Source: DASXYU01 sp036502295
Lineage (GTDB): Bacteria; Actinomycetota; Actinomycetes; Mycobacteriales; Jatrophihabitantaceae
DNA length: 24,869 nt
Direction of reading: 5' to 3'
Assembly: GCA_036502295.1 (NCBI GenBank)
Contig: DASXYU010000051.1
Location: forward strand, 1 to 24,869
Shown: positions 6,258-14,046 of the stretch, piece by piece
How the letters are laid out: every line of letters starts with the position of its first letter
Position numbering within the stretch: the first letter of the stretch is position 1
Notes under the pieces: model-generated
What the model was told of the DNA's origin: nothing
The model's database searches: none
Seen by the model: only the letters and a program-made list of their open reading frames with translations
Made by a program: the position numbers and the translations under genes

Positions 6258-6647
6258 TCAGGCCGCTTTCTTCGTCTCCCAGAAGATCGTGTCGATCTCA
6301 GCAATGAGGTCCAGCAGCTTCTGGCCCTCAGCCGGGTCGACGGCACCCTTGCCGCCCGCCGCGCCCGCGGCCTTGGTGGCGCGGTTGAAGAGGTCGTGCA
6401 GCTCCGGGTACTTCTCGAAGTGCGGCGGCTTGAAGTAGTCGGTCCACAGCACCCAGAGGTGGTGCTTGACCAGCTCGGCACGCTGCTCCTTGATGATCAG
6501 GGCGCGGGTGCGGAACACCGGATCCTCGTTGCCCTGGTACTTCTCCATGATTGCCTTGACCGACTCGGCCTCGATGCGTGCCTGGGCCGGGTCGTAGACG
6601 CCGCACGGGAGGTCGCAGTGCGCGTACGCAGTGGCGAACTTGAACAT
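6258..6647 (-). CDS. sodN: Nickel-dependent superoxide dismutase precursor
   Basis: The 129-residue precursor contains the nickel hook HCDLPCGVYDP at residues 10-20, so removal of the nine-residue propeptide (MFKFATAYA) exposes His10 as the new N-terminus with Cys11 and Cys15 as nickel thiolate ligands. Conserved core motifs follow: KEQRAELVKHH, WTDYFKPPHFEKYPELH and the C-terminal IDTIFWETKK. It dismutates superoxide in the cytoplasm as a homohexamer in known relatives. The propeptide is shorter than the roughly 14 residues of Streptomyces. The ATG at 6647 is supported by GGAGG nine bases upstream. It is divergent from the processing peptidase gene sodX, its required partner. Confidence 0.96.
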   Translation of the reverse strand: MFKFATAYAHCDLPCGVYDPAQARIEAESVKAIMEKYQGNEDPVFRTRALIIKEQRAELVKHHLWVLWTDYFKPPHFEKYPELHDLFNRATKAAGAAGGKGAVDPAEGQKLLDLIAEIDTIFWETKKAA

Positions 6648-6669
6648 GGGAGCCGTCCTCCGTAGAAGT

Positions 6670-6683
6670 TGAAGTCTGCTTCA
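6670..6683. promoter_or_regulatory. Inverted repeat over the predicted sodN start site (candidate operator)
   Basis: TGAAG-TCTG-CTTCA is a perfect 5-base inverted repeat in the short sodN/sodX gap. A minus-strand TAGGGT (6694-6689) would place sodN transcription start near 6682, inside the repeat. This is a natural place for a repressor, for example a nickel- or redox-responsive one. The sequence is not the Streptomyces Nur box as I recall it, so the regulator is unknown. Confidence 0.35.
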
Positions 6684-6688
6684 GTGCG

Positions 6689-6701
6689 ACCCTACTACCG
6701 T
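6689..6701. promoter_or_regulatory. Divergent -10 elements of sodN and sodX
   Basis: Minus-strand TAGGGT (6694-6689) would serve sodN with a leader of about 35 bases that includes its GGAGG. Plus-strand TACCGT (6696-6701) lies 7 bases before GTG 6709 of sodX, fitting a leaderless message. The two hexamers are one base apart. Confidence 0.4.
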
Positions 6702-6708
6702 GCCGCCT

Positions 6709-7020
6709 GTGTCGTTCGTTCGCGTGGCTGGGCCGTCGATGGTCCCGACCTTGCATCACGGTGACCTCGTCCTTGTGCGCCGCAATACCCCGATCAGACC
6801 CGGCGACGTCGTGCTCGCCACATTCCGGAGCATGCCCGGTCGTCCCGTACTCAAACGGGCGGTGCGCCGGCAGGACGGCGGCTGGTGGCTCGAATCGGAG
6901 AACACCTTCGCGGGCGGCGACAGCGGCAGTCACGGCGTGGCCGACGTGCACGGACGGGTCGTGCTGCGGCTGCGAGGAATTCATTTGCGCTTCGTGCGGC
7001 GCCGCGTGGCACACTTGTAG
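6709..7020 (+). CDS. sodX: SodX, S26-family peptidase that processes nickel superoxide dismutase
   Basis: This is a small S26/LexA-fold peptidase of 103 residues from the GTG at 6709. The Ser nucleophile sits in VAGPSMVPTL (S10) and the general-base Lys in PVLKRAV (K49), the expected Ser-Lys dyad; RPGDVVL and SENTFAGGDS are further family signatures. It lacks the membrane anchors of housekeeping signal peptidases, as SodX does. It would remove the SodN propeptide in the cytoplasm so that nickel can be bound. Another in-frame GTG at 6700 adds three residues; 6709 is favoured because TACCGT stands 7 bases before it and no ribosome site is seen for either. Divergence from sodN supports the pairing. 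Confidence 0.88.
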   Translation: MSFVRVAGPSMVPTLHHGDLVLVRRNTPIRPGDVVLATFRSMPGRPVLKRAVRRQDGGWWLESENTFAGGDSGSHGVADVHGRVVLRLRGIHLRFVRRRVAHL

Positions 7021-7059
7021 TGCCGGGTGAACCCCGCACGTCCCTGAAAACCTGCGCCG

Positions 7060-7065
7060 TAACCT
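7060..7065 (+). promoter_or_regulatory. Candidate -10 element (TAACCT) of the malic enzyme gene
   Basis: TAACCT fits TAnnnT and would start a leader of about 37 bases containing the AGGAG ribosome site. No convincing -35 was found, so the assignment is tentative. Confidence 0.3.
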
Positions 7066-7108
7066 GGGCGGGCTCGACCAGTCAGTTACGCAGTACAGGA
7101 GTACCCCA

Positions 7109-8281
7109 GTGGACCCGGCCACCTTTGATCGGGAAAGCCCTGTATTCGCCATTCACGAGGGCGGCAAGCTCTCGGTGCGAAGCACGCTTCCCCTCACTGA
7201 TCGTGAATCCCTCTCACTCGCCTACACGCCCGGCGTCGCCGAGGTCTCCTCGGCGATCGCGGGTGACGAGGCGCTCGCACGTACCTACACGTGGCGAGGA
7301 CGCCTCGTCGCCGTCGTCAGCGACGGCACGGCGGTTCTCGGCCTCGGCAACATCGGGCCGGCCGCCGCGCTGCCCGTGATGGAGGGCAAGGCGGCGCTCT
7401 TCAGCGAGTTCGCCGGCCTCAATGCCGTCCCGATCGTGCTGGGCACCACCGATATCGACGAGATCGTCGAGACGGTGGAGCGCATCGCGCCGTCCTTCGG
7501 TGGCATCAACCTGGAGGACATCGCCGCGCCCCGCTGCTTCGAGGTCGAGCGCCGGCTGCGCGAACGCCTCTCCATCCCGGTCTTCCACGACGACCAGCAC
7601 GGCACCGCGATCGTGGTGCTGGCGGCGCTGCGCAACGCGGCCAAGGTCACCGGACGCGAACTCGGCGACCTGCGTGTCGTTGTCTCGGGTGCGGGCGCCG
7701 CGGGCGTGGCGTGCACGAAGATCCTGCTCGCGGCGGGTATCGGCGACATCGCCGTCGCCGACTCCAAGGGGATGCTGCACACCGGGCGCGACGGCCTGTC
7801 GGAGTCGAAGGCGGAGCTTGCCGCGCTCACCAACAAGGCCTGTGTCGCGGGCTCGCTCGACGAGGCATTCGCCGGCGCGGACGTCTTCCTCGGCGTGAGT
7901 GCCGGCGCCGTCTTCGAGGAGGCAGTGGCGACGATGGCGAAGGACTCGATCATCTTCGCCCTCGCCAACCCGACTCCGGAGATCGACCCGGTGCTGGCAC
8001 ACAGGTACGCCGCCGTCGTGGCGACCGGGCGCAGCGACTACCCCAACCAGATCAACAACGTCCTCGCCTTCCCGGGCATCTTCGCCGGGGCCTTCGATGT
8101 CGGCGCGCGCGAAATCACGGAGAACATGAAGCTCGCTGCGGCGAACGCCCTCGGCGATGTGGTCGGCGAGGCACTCACCGCCGACTACATCATCCCGACG
8201 CCCTTCGACCCGCGAGTCGTCCCCGCGGTCTCGTCCGCTGTGGCAGAGCAGGCGCGGAAAGACGGCGTCGCGCGATTTTAG
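7109..8281 (+). CDS. NAD(P)-dependent malic enzyme (oxaloacetate-decarboxylating), short bacterial type
   Basis: The 390-residue enzyme has the malic N-terminal domain with SLAYTPGVAEV (Tyr of YTPG as catalytic acid), GLGNIGPAAALPVMEGKAAL with the active-site Lys, and the metal-binding FHDDQHGTA. A Rossmann domain follows with VVVSGAGAAGVACTKIL and the closing motifs FALANPTPEI and SDYPNQINNVLAFPG. It converts malate to pyruvate and CO2 with reduction of NAD or NADP. Cofactor choice cannot be read safely. NADPH and pyruvate from this step could feed the fatty-acid operon in the window, but that link is inference. The GTG start has AGGAG 7 bases upstream. In Streptomyces coelicolor a malic enzyme also lies a few genes from sodN (recalled). 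Confidence 0.93.
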   Translation: MDPATFDRESPVFAIHEGGKLSVRSTLPLTDRESLSLAYTPGVAEVSSAIAGDEALARTYTWRGRLVAVVSDGTAVLGLGNIGPAAALPVMEGKAALFSEFAGLNAVPIVLGTTDIDEIVETVERIAPSFGGINLEDIAAPRCFEVERRLRERLSIPVFHDDQHGTAIVVLAALRNAAKVTGRELGDLRVVVSGAGAAGVACTKILLAAGIGDIAVADSKGMLHTGRDGLSESKAELAALTNKACVAGSLDEAFAGADVFLGVSAGAVFEEAVATMAKDSIIFALANPTPEIDPVLAHRYAAVVATGRSDYPNQINNVLAFPGIFAGAFDVGAREITENMKLAAANALGDVVGEALTADYIIPTPFDPRVVPAVSSAVAEQARKDGVARF

Positions 8282-8285
8282 GACT

Positions 8286-8303
8286 GCGCCGCAGGCACGG
8301 CGC
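8286..8303 (+). terminator. GC hairpin after the malic enzyme stop
   Basis: GCGCCG-caggca-CGGCGC begins five bases after the stop codon. The stem is perfect but no T-run follows. It may be a terminator of the kind common in GC-rich actinomycetes, or may simply attenuate read-through into the antiporter promoter. Confidence 0.4.
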
Positions 8304-8316
8304 GGTTGTCGCTGGA

Positions 8317-8322
8317 TAGGCT
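8317..8322 (+). promoter_or_regulatory. -10 element (TAGGCT) for leaderless antiporter mRNA
   Basis: TAGGCT is exactly 6 bases before the ATG at 8329, so the A of the start codon would be +1. The hexamer is identical to the one before pdtaS. Confidence 0.55.
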
Positions 8323-8328
8323 CCGCCG

Positions 8329-9546
8329 ATGAGCCCGTACGCCTTCGGTGGAGCGTTGCTCGTTGCCGGCGCAGCGGGCGTCTTCGCGCTCCTCGCCGGA
8401 CGGATCACTGCCTGGACCCGGGTTCCGGCATCCCTCGTCCTGCTCGTCGTCGCCGCGGTGGCCTCGGACCTCTGGCCGCGACTGCACCACATCGACCACA
8501 AGATGGTCGAGAACATCGTCACCGTCGCGCTGATCTACATCCTCTTCGAGGGTGGACTGGGCCTCGGCTGGCACCGGACCCGTGAGGCACTGGCGCCGAT
8601 CGGCGTGCTCGGCGTATTCGCGACCTTCGGCACGGTGGCACTGATGGCTGTGGTCGCCCATGGCATCTTCGGCTTCACCTGGTTCAACGCACTGCTGCTG
8701 GCCACCGCGATCTCACCGACGGACCCGGCGGTGGTCTTCTCCGTCCTCAACGGGCTCACCGGCAAGGCGATGACGGTGCTCGCCGGCGAGTCAGGGGCGA
8801 ATGACCCGGTGGGCATCGCATTGATGGCGGGGCTCGTCTCCGCCGGAGCCGTGAGCGCGTCGGCGTTCGGGCACATCGCCTGGGACTTCGTCCTGCAACT
8901 CGTCCTCGGCGCCGCGGTCGGCCTGGTCGGAGGACGGGCATTGCTGTGGTTCGCGCATCGCGTTCCGATGGAGTCGGCCGCCCTCAACGCGCTGCGCATG
9001 GCGCTGGGGGTGCTGCCCGTCTTCGGCATCGCCGTGGTGGCGCACGGCTCAGGGTTTCTCGCGGTCTTCGTTGCCGGCATCCTGCTCGGGGATCCCATCT
9101 CGGCCGATGAACCGCCGGACGCCCGGTCGATCCACGGCTTTCACGTCGCGCTGGCGAACCTCGGCGAGATCACCGCGTTCCTGGTCCTCGGCCTCAGCAT
9201 CCGGCTGCACGAACTTGCCCACCTCAACGTCTGGGTGCCCGGGCTGATCCTCGCGGCCATCGTCGGCTTCGTGGTGCGTCCTCTCGTCGCGGGCCTCTGC
9301 CTCACCCGCTCGGCACTGACCCGCAACGAGCGGGCGTTCGTCCTCTTCGCGGGACTGAAGGGTGCCGTGCCGATCCTGCTCGCGACGACGATCTACGACG
9401 CCGGCGGAGGCGTCTACGACACCGCCGACCGGCTCTACGGGATCGTCGTGGTGGTCGTGATCTTCTCCGTCCTGGTGCAGGGGACGTTGGTGCCGACGGT
9501 CGCGAAGCTGCTGCGCCTCAGCTCGCCCGGCTCAGCGACCGAGTGA
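8329..9546 (+). CDS. CPA1-type cation/proton antiporter (NhaP-like)
   Basis: The 405-residue polytopic membrane protein has about 12 hydrophobic segments. Family hallmarks are LFEGGLGLGW (72-81), the transport-site motif ATAISPTDPAVVFSVL (125-140, with D132 in TDP), GESGANDPVGIAL (153-165, with the ND pair at N158/D159) and GLKGAVPILLAT near the C-terminus. The N-D pair is typical of electroneutral CPA1 exchangers. It should exchange Na+ or K+ for H+ across the plasma membrane for pH and ion homeostasis; ion specificity is not deducible. There is no C-terminal TrkA-type regulatory domain. The tail overlaps the convergent acyltransferase gene by 29 bases. Confidence 0.88.
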   Translation: MSPYAFGGALLVAGAAGVFALLAGRITAWTRVPASLVLLVVAAVASDLWPRLHHIDHKMVENIVTVALIYILFEGGLGLGWHRTREALAPIGVLGVFATFGTVALMAVVAHGIFGFTWFNALLLATAISPTDPAVVFSVLNGLTGKAMTVLAGESGANDPVGIALMAGLVSAGAVSASAFGHIAWDFVLQLVLGAAVGLVGGRALLWFAHRVPMESAALNALRMALGVLPVFGIAVVAHGSGFLAVFVAGILLGDPISADEPPDARSIHGFHVALANLGEITAFLVLGLSIRLHELAHLNVWVPGLILAAIVGFVVRPLVAGLCLTRSALTRNERAFVLFAGLKGAVPILLATTIYDAGGGVYDTADRLYGIVVVVVIFSVLVQGTLVPTVAKLLRLSSPGSATE

Positions 9547-10738
9547 TGACGCGGTTGAGGCGGGCGAGTTGTCGCACGCCCGGTTCGTCGATGAGGACGG
9601 TGAAAAGGTAGGACGCCGCGAGCGACACGGCGACGATCACCGCGGTCGCGACCGTGGCGGCGAATGCGTACGGGGTGTGCCCGTGCAGCAGCAGGAAGAC
9701 GGCGCTGCCGACCGAGCCGAGCACCAGGAAGTGCAGCAGGTAGAGACTGAAAGAGACACGGCCGAGGAAGCGACAGGGGCGGCTCGACAGCGCGCGTTGG
9801 GCGGTGGGCAGCGCCATCAGCGCCGCGACGACGAGCGCCGCGCCGACGAGGTGCTCCTGCTCGGCGATGTCGTAGCCGATGTTCGGGAACAGCCAGCGGT
9901 AGAACGTGATGCCGTTGCCGGTGGGGGTGGGGCAGGAGAGCAGCACCAGTCCGTAGAGACCGACGACCGCGGCGACGAGCTGGGTGCCGCGCCGAGTGGC
10001 GGTTCCGCGCACCAGCCACACGTCGCAGATCGCCATTCCGGCGACGAAGTCGACGAGGTAGGAGTGCCGGAAGACCACGATGCCGACCGCATAGAGGACG
10101 AAGCGCACGGCGCGTGGCGGCATGATCACCAGCACCCCGAAGACGAGCATCGAGCCGAGGAACTCCCACGGCATCGTCCAGAGCACCGGCACGTAGAGGT
10201 GCGGAATGTGTGTCGTGACGACACCGCCCGTTGCCTCACGCAGCGGCCCCCACCAAGTGGGGTCGCCGCGCCAGAACAGCGTGAACCACGCGTTGCTCGT
10301 GTCGTGTGCGACCTGGGCGTTGTGGTAGGCGCCGCTGGCCCAGAGGACGGCGGAGAGCAGGGTCGCGCCGAGGGCCGGAATCATCAGTCGGGGCGCGCGG
10401 CGGATCGCGGCTGAGAGAGCGGCGACGCGATTCGACTTCTGCAGCGGTCCGAGGCTGAGTGCGACGCCGGAGAGCGCGAAGAAGATGCAGACGGCCGAGT
10501 TGCCCTTGAAGAGCAGTCCGAGGATCGGCGCGGAGCGGAGGAAGTGGTCGACCGGCGTGTGCACCGGCGAGGTTCCGCCGATCGTCATCGCCGGGAGCAG
10601 CGCCGAAGCCGAGTGGTAGGTGACGACAAAGAGCGCGGCAAGGCCCCGCAGACCGTCGAGGTAGAGCACCCTCGCAGCCGTGGCCCGGGGTGCAAGCTGT
10701 TCGGCGGGAAGTTCCGCCACCGGCGTGCTGGTCATCAT
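9518..10738 (-). CDS. Acyltransferase family 3 integral membrane protein
   Basis: The 406-residue membrane protein begins with the acyltransferase-3 signature YLDGLRGLAALFVVTYHSA (about 26-44), whose Arg and following His are the catalytic pair of the family. About ten hydrophobic segments follow, including a FFALSGVALSLG motif near residue 90, and the C-terminus carries FLGRVSFSLYLLHFL, typical of the last core helices. Members transfer acetyl or other acyl groups to exported glycans, lipids or antibiotics. Because it is divergent from an LCP cell-wall ligase, an envelope polysaccharide is a plausible acceptor (inference). The run GTG-ATG-ATG at 10741-10733 leaves the exact start open. TACCCT (10749-10744) lies just before it. 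Confidence 0.85.
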   Translation of the reverse strand: MMTSTPVAELPAEQLAPRATAARVLYLDGLRGLAALFVVTYHSASALLPAMTIGGTSPVHTPVDHFLRSAPILGLLFKGNSAVCIFFALSGVALSLGPLQKSNRVAALSAAIRRAPRLMIPALGATLLSAVLWASGAYHNAQVAHDTSNAWFTLFWRGDPTWWGPLREATGGVVTTHIPHLYVPVLWTMPWEFLGSMLVFGVLVIMPPRAVRFVLYAVGIVVFRHSYLVDFVAGMAICDVWLVRGTATRRGTQLVAAVVGLYGLVLLSCPTPTGNGITFYRWLFPNIGYDIAEQEHLVGAALVVAALMALPTAQRALSSRPCRFLGRVSFSLYLLHFLVLGSVGSAVFLLLHGHTPYAFAATVATAVIVAVSLAASYLFTVLIDEPGVRQLARLNRVITRSLSRAS

Positions 10739-10743
10739 CACCG

Positions 10744-10763
10744 AGGGTATCGAGCCGTAGCCT
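10744..10763. promoter_or_regulatory. Back-to-back -10 elements for divergent acyltransferase and LCP genes
   Basis: Minus-strand TACCCT (10749-10744) precedes the acyltransferase start cluster by 2-8 bases depending on the codon used; plus-strand TAGCCT (10758-10763) is 7 bases before ATG 10771. The hexamers are 8 bases apart, the same spacing as at 3983-4002. The whole divergent region is only 32 bases. Confidence 0.45.
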
Positions 10764-10770
10764 TCGCACC

Positions 10771-12258
10771 ATGTCGGAGCGGGCCCCTCTCACCGTCGGC
10801 GAGTCGGCTACAGGGCACCGCGCGGCAGGGCGCAGTCTGCCGCACCGCAGGGTTGTGCTGCGCGTCCTCACCGTCCTCGCCACGATCGCCTCCGCCCTGG
10901 TGCTGGTGATCGGCGGCTACAGCTGGCTCACGTATCGCACGCTGGTGACGCATCTGAACGTCGTGGACGCGATCCCGTCGCCGGCCGTCACCGGCTCGAC
11001 GGGCACCGGTTCGGCTGCGCAGGTCGTGGACGGCACGGCGCAGAACATCCTGCTCGTCGGCAACGATGACCGCAGCGGTGCGTCGCCGTCCGAACTCGTC
11101 GCGATGCACACCGGTGACGACGGTGGCGGCGTCCTCACCGACACTGTGATGGTGCTGCACGTGCCGGCTGACGGGTCGAAGGCGGTCGGCATCTCGCTGC
11201 CGCGCGACTCCTGGGTGCAGATCCCCGGCTTCGGGATGAACAAGCTCAATGCGGCGTACTCGCTGGGGACGCTGAACGGCGGCGGCGCGGCCGGGGGAGC
11301 CCAGCTGCTGATCAAGACGGTGCAGGACATCACCGGACTGCACATCGACCACTACGTCGCGGTCTCGATGCTCGGCTTCCTGCGGATCGCGAAGGCCCTC
11401 GGCCCGATCAACGTCTGCCTGAATCAGGCCACCTCCGACCCCTACTCCGGAACCAACCTGCCCGCCGGCGTCTCGACGCTGAACGCGACGCAGGCGTTGG
11501 CCTTCGTGCGGCAGCGACACAACCTCAAACGCGGCGACATCGACCGGCAGGTTCGCCAGCAGTACTTCCTCTCCACCGAACTGCACAAGCTCACCAGCGC
11601 GGGGGTGCTGCTCAATCCGCTGAAGGTGAACTCGGTCGTCGGCAAGGTGAGTTCGTCGCTGACGATGGATCCGGGGCTCGACCCGCTGAAGTTCGCTGTG
11701 CAGATGCAGAACATCAGCGACGGTGCGGTGCGCTACGCAACGATCCCGTTCACCGGGTACCCGACGATCTACCCCGGCGGTATCGAGACGTCGATCGTCT
11801 CGCTGGACTGGGCGGCGATCCCCGCCTTCGTGGCGAAGGCGATCGGCTACCCCGACTCGTACCGCAAGGCCGTCGCGGCGGATCCGGCGACGGTGACCGT
11901 CGACGTCATCGACGCCTCGAAGGGCAAGACGTTGGGGGAGCCGTCGGTGGCGGCGCTCACCGGGCTCGGCTTCCATGCCTCGCTCGATGCTGCGGGTTTC
12001 GTGAAGCCTGCCGATGACTCGGCGGACTACTCCACGCTGACGACGATCCGCTACCCGAAGGGCATGCAGGCAGCAGCGAAGGCCGTGGCCCGAGTCGTGC
12101 GCGGCGCGGCCGTAACTCAGGACGCGACGGTCTCGGCGGTGACGCTGACCATGGGGACGGACGGCCGCCGGGTGAAGGCGCCGGTGAGCTCGCAACCTGA
12201 CGACGAGGAAGACACCACGGTGACCCGTCCCTTCACCTCGACGGACTGCATCAACTGA
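10771..12258 (+). CDS. LytR-CpsA-Psr (LCP) family glycopolymer-peptidoglycan ligase
   Basis: The 495-residue protein has a cytoplasmic N-terminus, one membrane helix (about 28-55) and a large extracytoplasmic part. The LCP catalytic domain (about 90-275) shows NILLVGNDDR, LTDTVMVLH (D124), SLPRDSWVQIPG (R145), a KLNAAYSLG segment and LAFVRQRHNLKRGDIDRQVRQQ with the conserved Arg and Asp residues that bind the polyprenyl-pyrophosphate donor. The C-terminal part (about 385-475, from VTVDVIDASKGK) fits a LytR_C domain. It would attach arabinogalactan-like, teichoic or capsular polymer to peptidoglycan. ATG 10771 is chosen over upstream frame extension because TAGCCT lies 7 bases before it and the extension enters the divergent gene. 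The partner acyltransferase may modify the same polymer (inference). Confidence 0.9.
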   Translation: MSERAPLTVGESATGHRAAGRSLPHRRVVLRVLTVLATIASALVLVIGGYSWLTYRTLVTHLNVVDAIPSPAVTGSTGTGSAAQVVDGTAQNILLVGNDDRSGASPSELVAMHTGDDGGGVLTDTVMVLHVPADGSKAVGISLPRDSWVQIPGFGMNKLNAAYSLGTLNGGGAAGGAQLLIKTVQDITGLHIDHYVAVSMLGFLRIAKALGPINVCLNQATSDPYSGTNLPAGVSTLNATQALAFVRQRHNLKRGDIDRQVRQQYFLSTELHKLTSAGVLLNPLKVNSVVGKVSSSLTMDPGLDPLKFAVQMQNISDGAVRYATIPFTGYPTIYPGGIETSIVSLDWAAIPAFVAKAIGYPDSYRKAVAADPATVTVDVIDASKGKTLGEPSVAALTGLGFHASLDAAGFVKPADDSADYSTLTTIRYPKGMQAAAKAVARVVRGAAVTQDATVSAVTLTMGTDGRRVKAPVSSQPDDEEDTTVTRPFTSTDCIN

Positions 12259-12264
12259 CGGGCC

Positions 12265-12292
12265 GCGGCTGAGAAACGTGTGCCGCATTTTT
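12265..12292 (+). terminator. Intrinsic terminator after the LCP gene
   Basis: GCGGC (12265-12269) pairs with GCCGC (12282-12286) and is followed by ATTTTT. It begins six bases after the LCP stop. It is the most classical stem plus T-run in the window, though the stem is only five pairs. Confidence 0.5.
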
Positions 12293-12358
12293 AACAAGCC
12301 GGACTTATGACACGCCGAACTTGGGCGCTGTTCGCTGGATGTGCGTGGTGTGTAGTTC

Positions 12359-12364
12359 TACGGT
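12359..12364 (+). promoter_or_regulatory. Candidate -10 element (TACGGT) of the permease gene
   Basis: TACGGT would start a leader of roughly 28 bases carrying the AGAAGGGA ribosome site. No -35 match was seen. Confidence 0.3.
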
Positions 12365-12398
12365 GCCCCGAACGGCGATCGCTTAGAAGGGACCCCCT

Positions 12399-14033
12399 GT
12401 GGCCGACACGACTGTGGCTGACCCCTCCTCGCTATTGAGTGAGGACGAGAAGCGGCTGGCAGAGCTCGGGTACAAGCAGGAGCTTTCGCGCAGCTGGTCG
12501 GGCTTCTCGAACTTCGCGATCTCGTTCTCGATCATCTCGATCCTCGCCGGCTGCTTCACCAGCTTCGGTCTCGGCTGGAACAACGGAGGCTCGGCAGCCA
12601 TCGCTTGGGGATGGCCGATCGTCTCGGTGCTCATCCTGGTGATCGGCCTCTGCATGTCGGAGCTGGTCTCCGCCTTCCCGACCTCCGGCGGCATCTACTG
12701 GTGGGCCTCCAAACTGGGCGGCCCCATGGCCGGCTTCTATACGGGCTGGCTCAACCTCATCGGCTTGCTGGCCATCGATGCCTCCGTTGCCTACGGCTGC
12801 GCGACCTTCTTCGACGGCATGCTCAGCTTCTTCTGGTCCGGTTACACGGCCGGCAACCTCGACAGGGTCTTCCTGTACTTCATCGTCGTTCTCGCGCTGG
12901 CGGTACTGGTCAACATCTTCTCCAGCCAGTTGCTGGCTGTTCTGAACAACATCTCGGTCTGGTGGCACGTCCTCGGCGCGCTGGCGGTCGTCCTCATCCT
13001 CGCCTTCGGCTTGAGGCACGGGGCGCATCACTCATCGATCAAGGACGTCTTCACCAACACGATCAACAACACCGGCTTCTTCGGCGGCAAGCTGCACGGC
13101 GCCGGGTTCATCTTCTACATTCTGCCGCTGTCGACGATCCTGACGCAGTACACGATCACCGGCTATGACGCCTCGGCGCATCTTGCGGAGGAGACGAAAT
13201 CCGCGGCGAACGCTGCGGCGAAGGGCATCTGGCAGTCGATCGCGTACTCCGCGATCGGTGGCTGGATCCTGCTGCTGTCCTTCCTCTTCGCGGTGCAGGA
13301 TCCGAGTAAGGTCGGCGGCTCTGTCTTCAACATCTTCGGCAGCGCGCTCAGCTCGAGCGTCGCCGGAATCGTGGTGCTCATCTCGACCGTGGGGCAGTTC
13401 TTCTGCACGGTGGCCTGCATGACCTCGACGAGCCGCATGTTCTTCGCCTTCAGCCGTGATGGCGCGGTTCCCGGTGGGCAGTACTGGTCGAAGCTGAACA
13501 AGAACAAAGTGCCGGTCTATGGCGTGCTGGCGTCGGCGGTGATCGCGCTCATCCTCACCCTGCCGGCGCTCGTGCAGGTGGATGTCGGTGGCGTGAAGAT
13601 TCCGGTCGCGTTCTTCGCGGTGGTTTCGATCGGCGTCCTCGGTCTGTACCTCGCCTTCTCGATTCCGATTTTCCTTCGCTGGAAGGCGGGCGACTCCTTC
13701 AAGCCGGGCGGCTGGACGCTCGGCAAGAAGTACAAGTGGATGTCGATCGTTGCGGTCGTCGAGATCGCGATCACCTCGTTGTTCGCGCTCTTCCCGACCA
13801 GCAGCCTCGGCGCCCCCTGGTACGACGGCTTCGGCTGGAAGTACGTGAACTACGCAATTCTTGTGCTGCCTGGCGCGCTGATCGTCCTCACCATCTGGTG
13901 GTATGCCTCGGTGAAGAACTGGTTCACCGGCCCGAAGACAACGATCGACCTGCCTGTCGGGGTGTCGGCAGCGGAGGAGTTGCACCTCGAGCACGAGCAT
14001 CACAGCCACGCGCCACAACTCAACGCTGACTAG
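12399..14033 (+). CDS. APC-superfamily amino acid / GABA / choline-type permease
   Basis: The 544-residue transporter has about 12 hydrophobic segments. The N-terminus LAELGYKQELSRSWSGFSNF followed by ISFSIISILAGCF, and then FPTSGGIYWWASKLGGP and GFYTGWLNLIGLLA, are the signature of the amino acid-choline transporter branch of the APC superfamily. TGYDASAHLAEETK in the middle matches the conserved loop of that branch. It likely imports an amino acid, GABA or a related amine by proton coupling; the exact substrate cannot be read. The GTG start has AGAAGGGA 7 bases upstream. The C-terminal tail (HLEHEHHSHAP) is His-rich, which is unusual for the family and could bind metal, although no evidence beyond composition supports this. 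It is a single-gene unit. Confidence 0.85.
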   Translation: MADTTVADPSSLLSEDEKRLAELGYKQELSRSWSGFSNFAISFSIISILAGCFTSFGLGWNNGGSAAIAWGWPIVSVLILVIGLCMSELVSAFPTSGGIYWWASKLGGPMAGFYTGWLNLIGLLAIDASVAYGCATFFDGMLSFFWSGYTAGNLDRVFLYFIVVLALAVLVNIFSSQLLAVLNNISVWWHVLGALAVVLILAFGLRHGAHHSSIKDVFTNTINNTGFFGGKLHGAGFIFYILPLSTILTQYTITGYDASAHLAEETKSAANAAAKGIWQSIAYSAIGGWILLLSFLFAVQDPSKVGGSVFNIFGSALSSSVAGIVVLISTVGQFFCTVACMTSTSRMFFAFSRDGAVPGGQYWSKLNKNKVPVYGVLASAVIALILTLPALVQVDVGGVKIPVAFFAVVSIGVLGLYLAFSIPIFLRWKAGDSFKPGGWTLGKKYKWMSIVAVVEIAITSLFALFPTSSLGAPWYDGFGWKYVNYAILVLPGALIVLTIWWYASVKNWFTGPKTTIDLPVGVSAAEELHLEHEHHSHAPQLNAD

Positions 14034-14046
14034 AGCCGCTGGATCG

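Noticed and set aside
7291..8319. 342-codon plus-strand frame within the malic enzyme
   Set aside because: Arg/Gly/Pro-rich shadow frame; the malic enzyme frame has all active-site motifs.
9518..9546. 29-base tail-to-tail overlap of antiporter and acyltransferase genes as a sign of a frameshift
   Set aside because: Both C-termini look complete, and short convergent overlaps are common in compact genomes.
10738..12297. 519-codon minus-strand frame opposite the LCP gene
   Set aside because: Arg/His-rich antisense shadow typical of GC-rich coding DNA; no domain visible.
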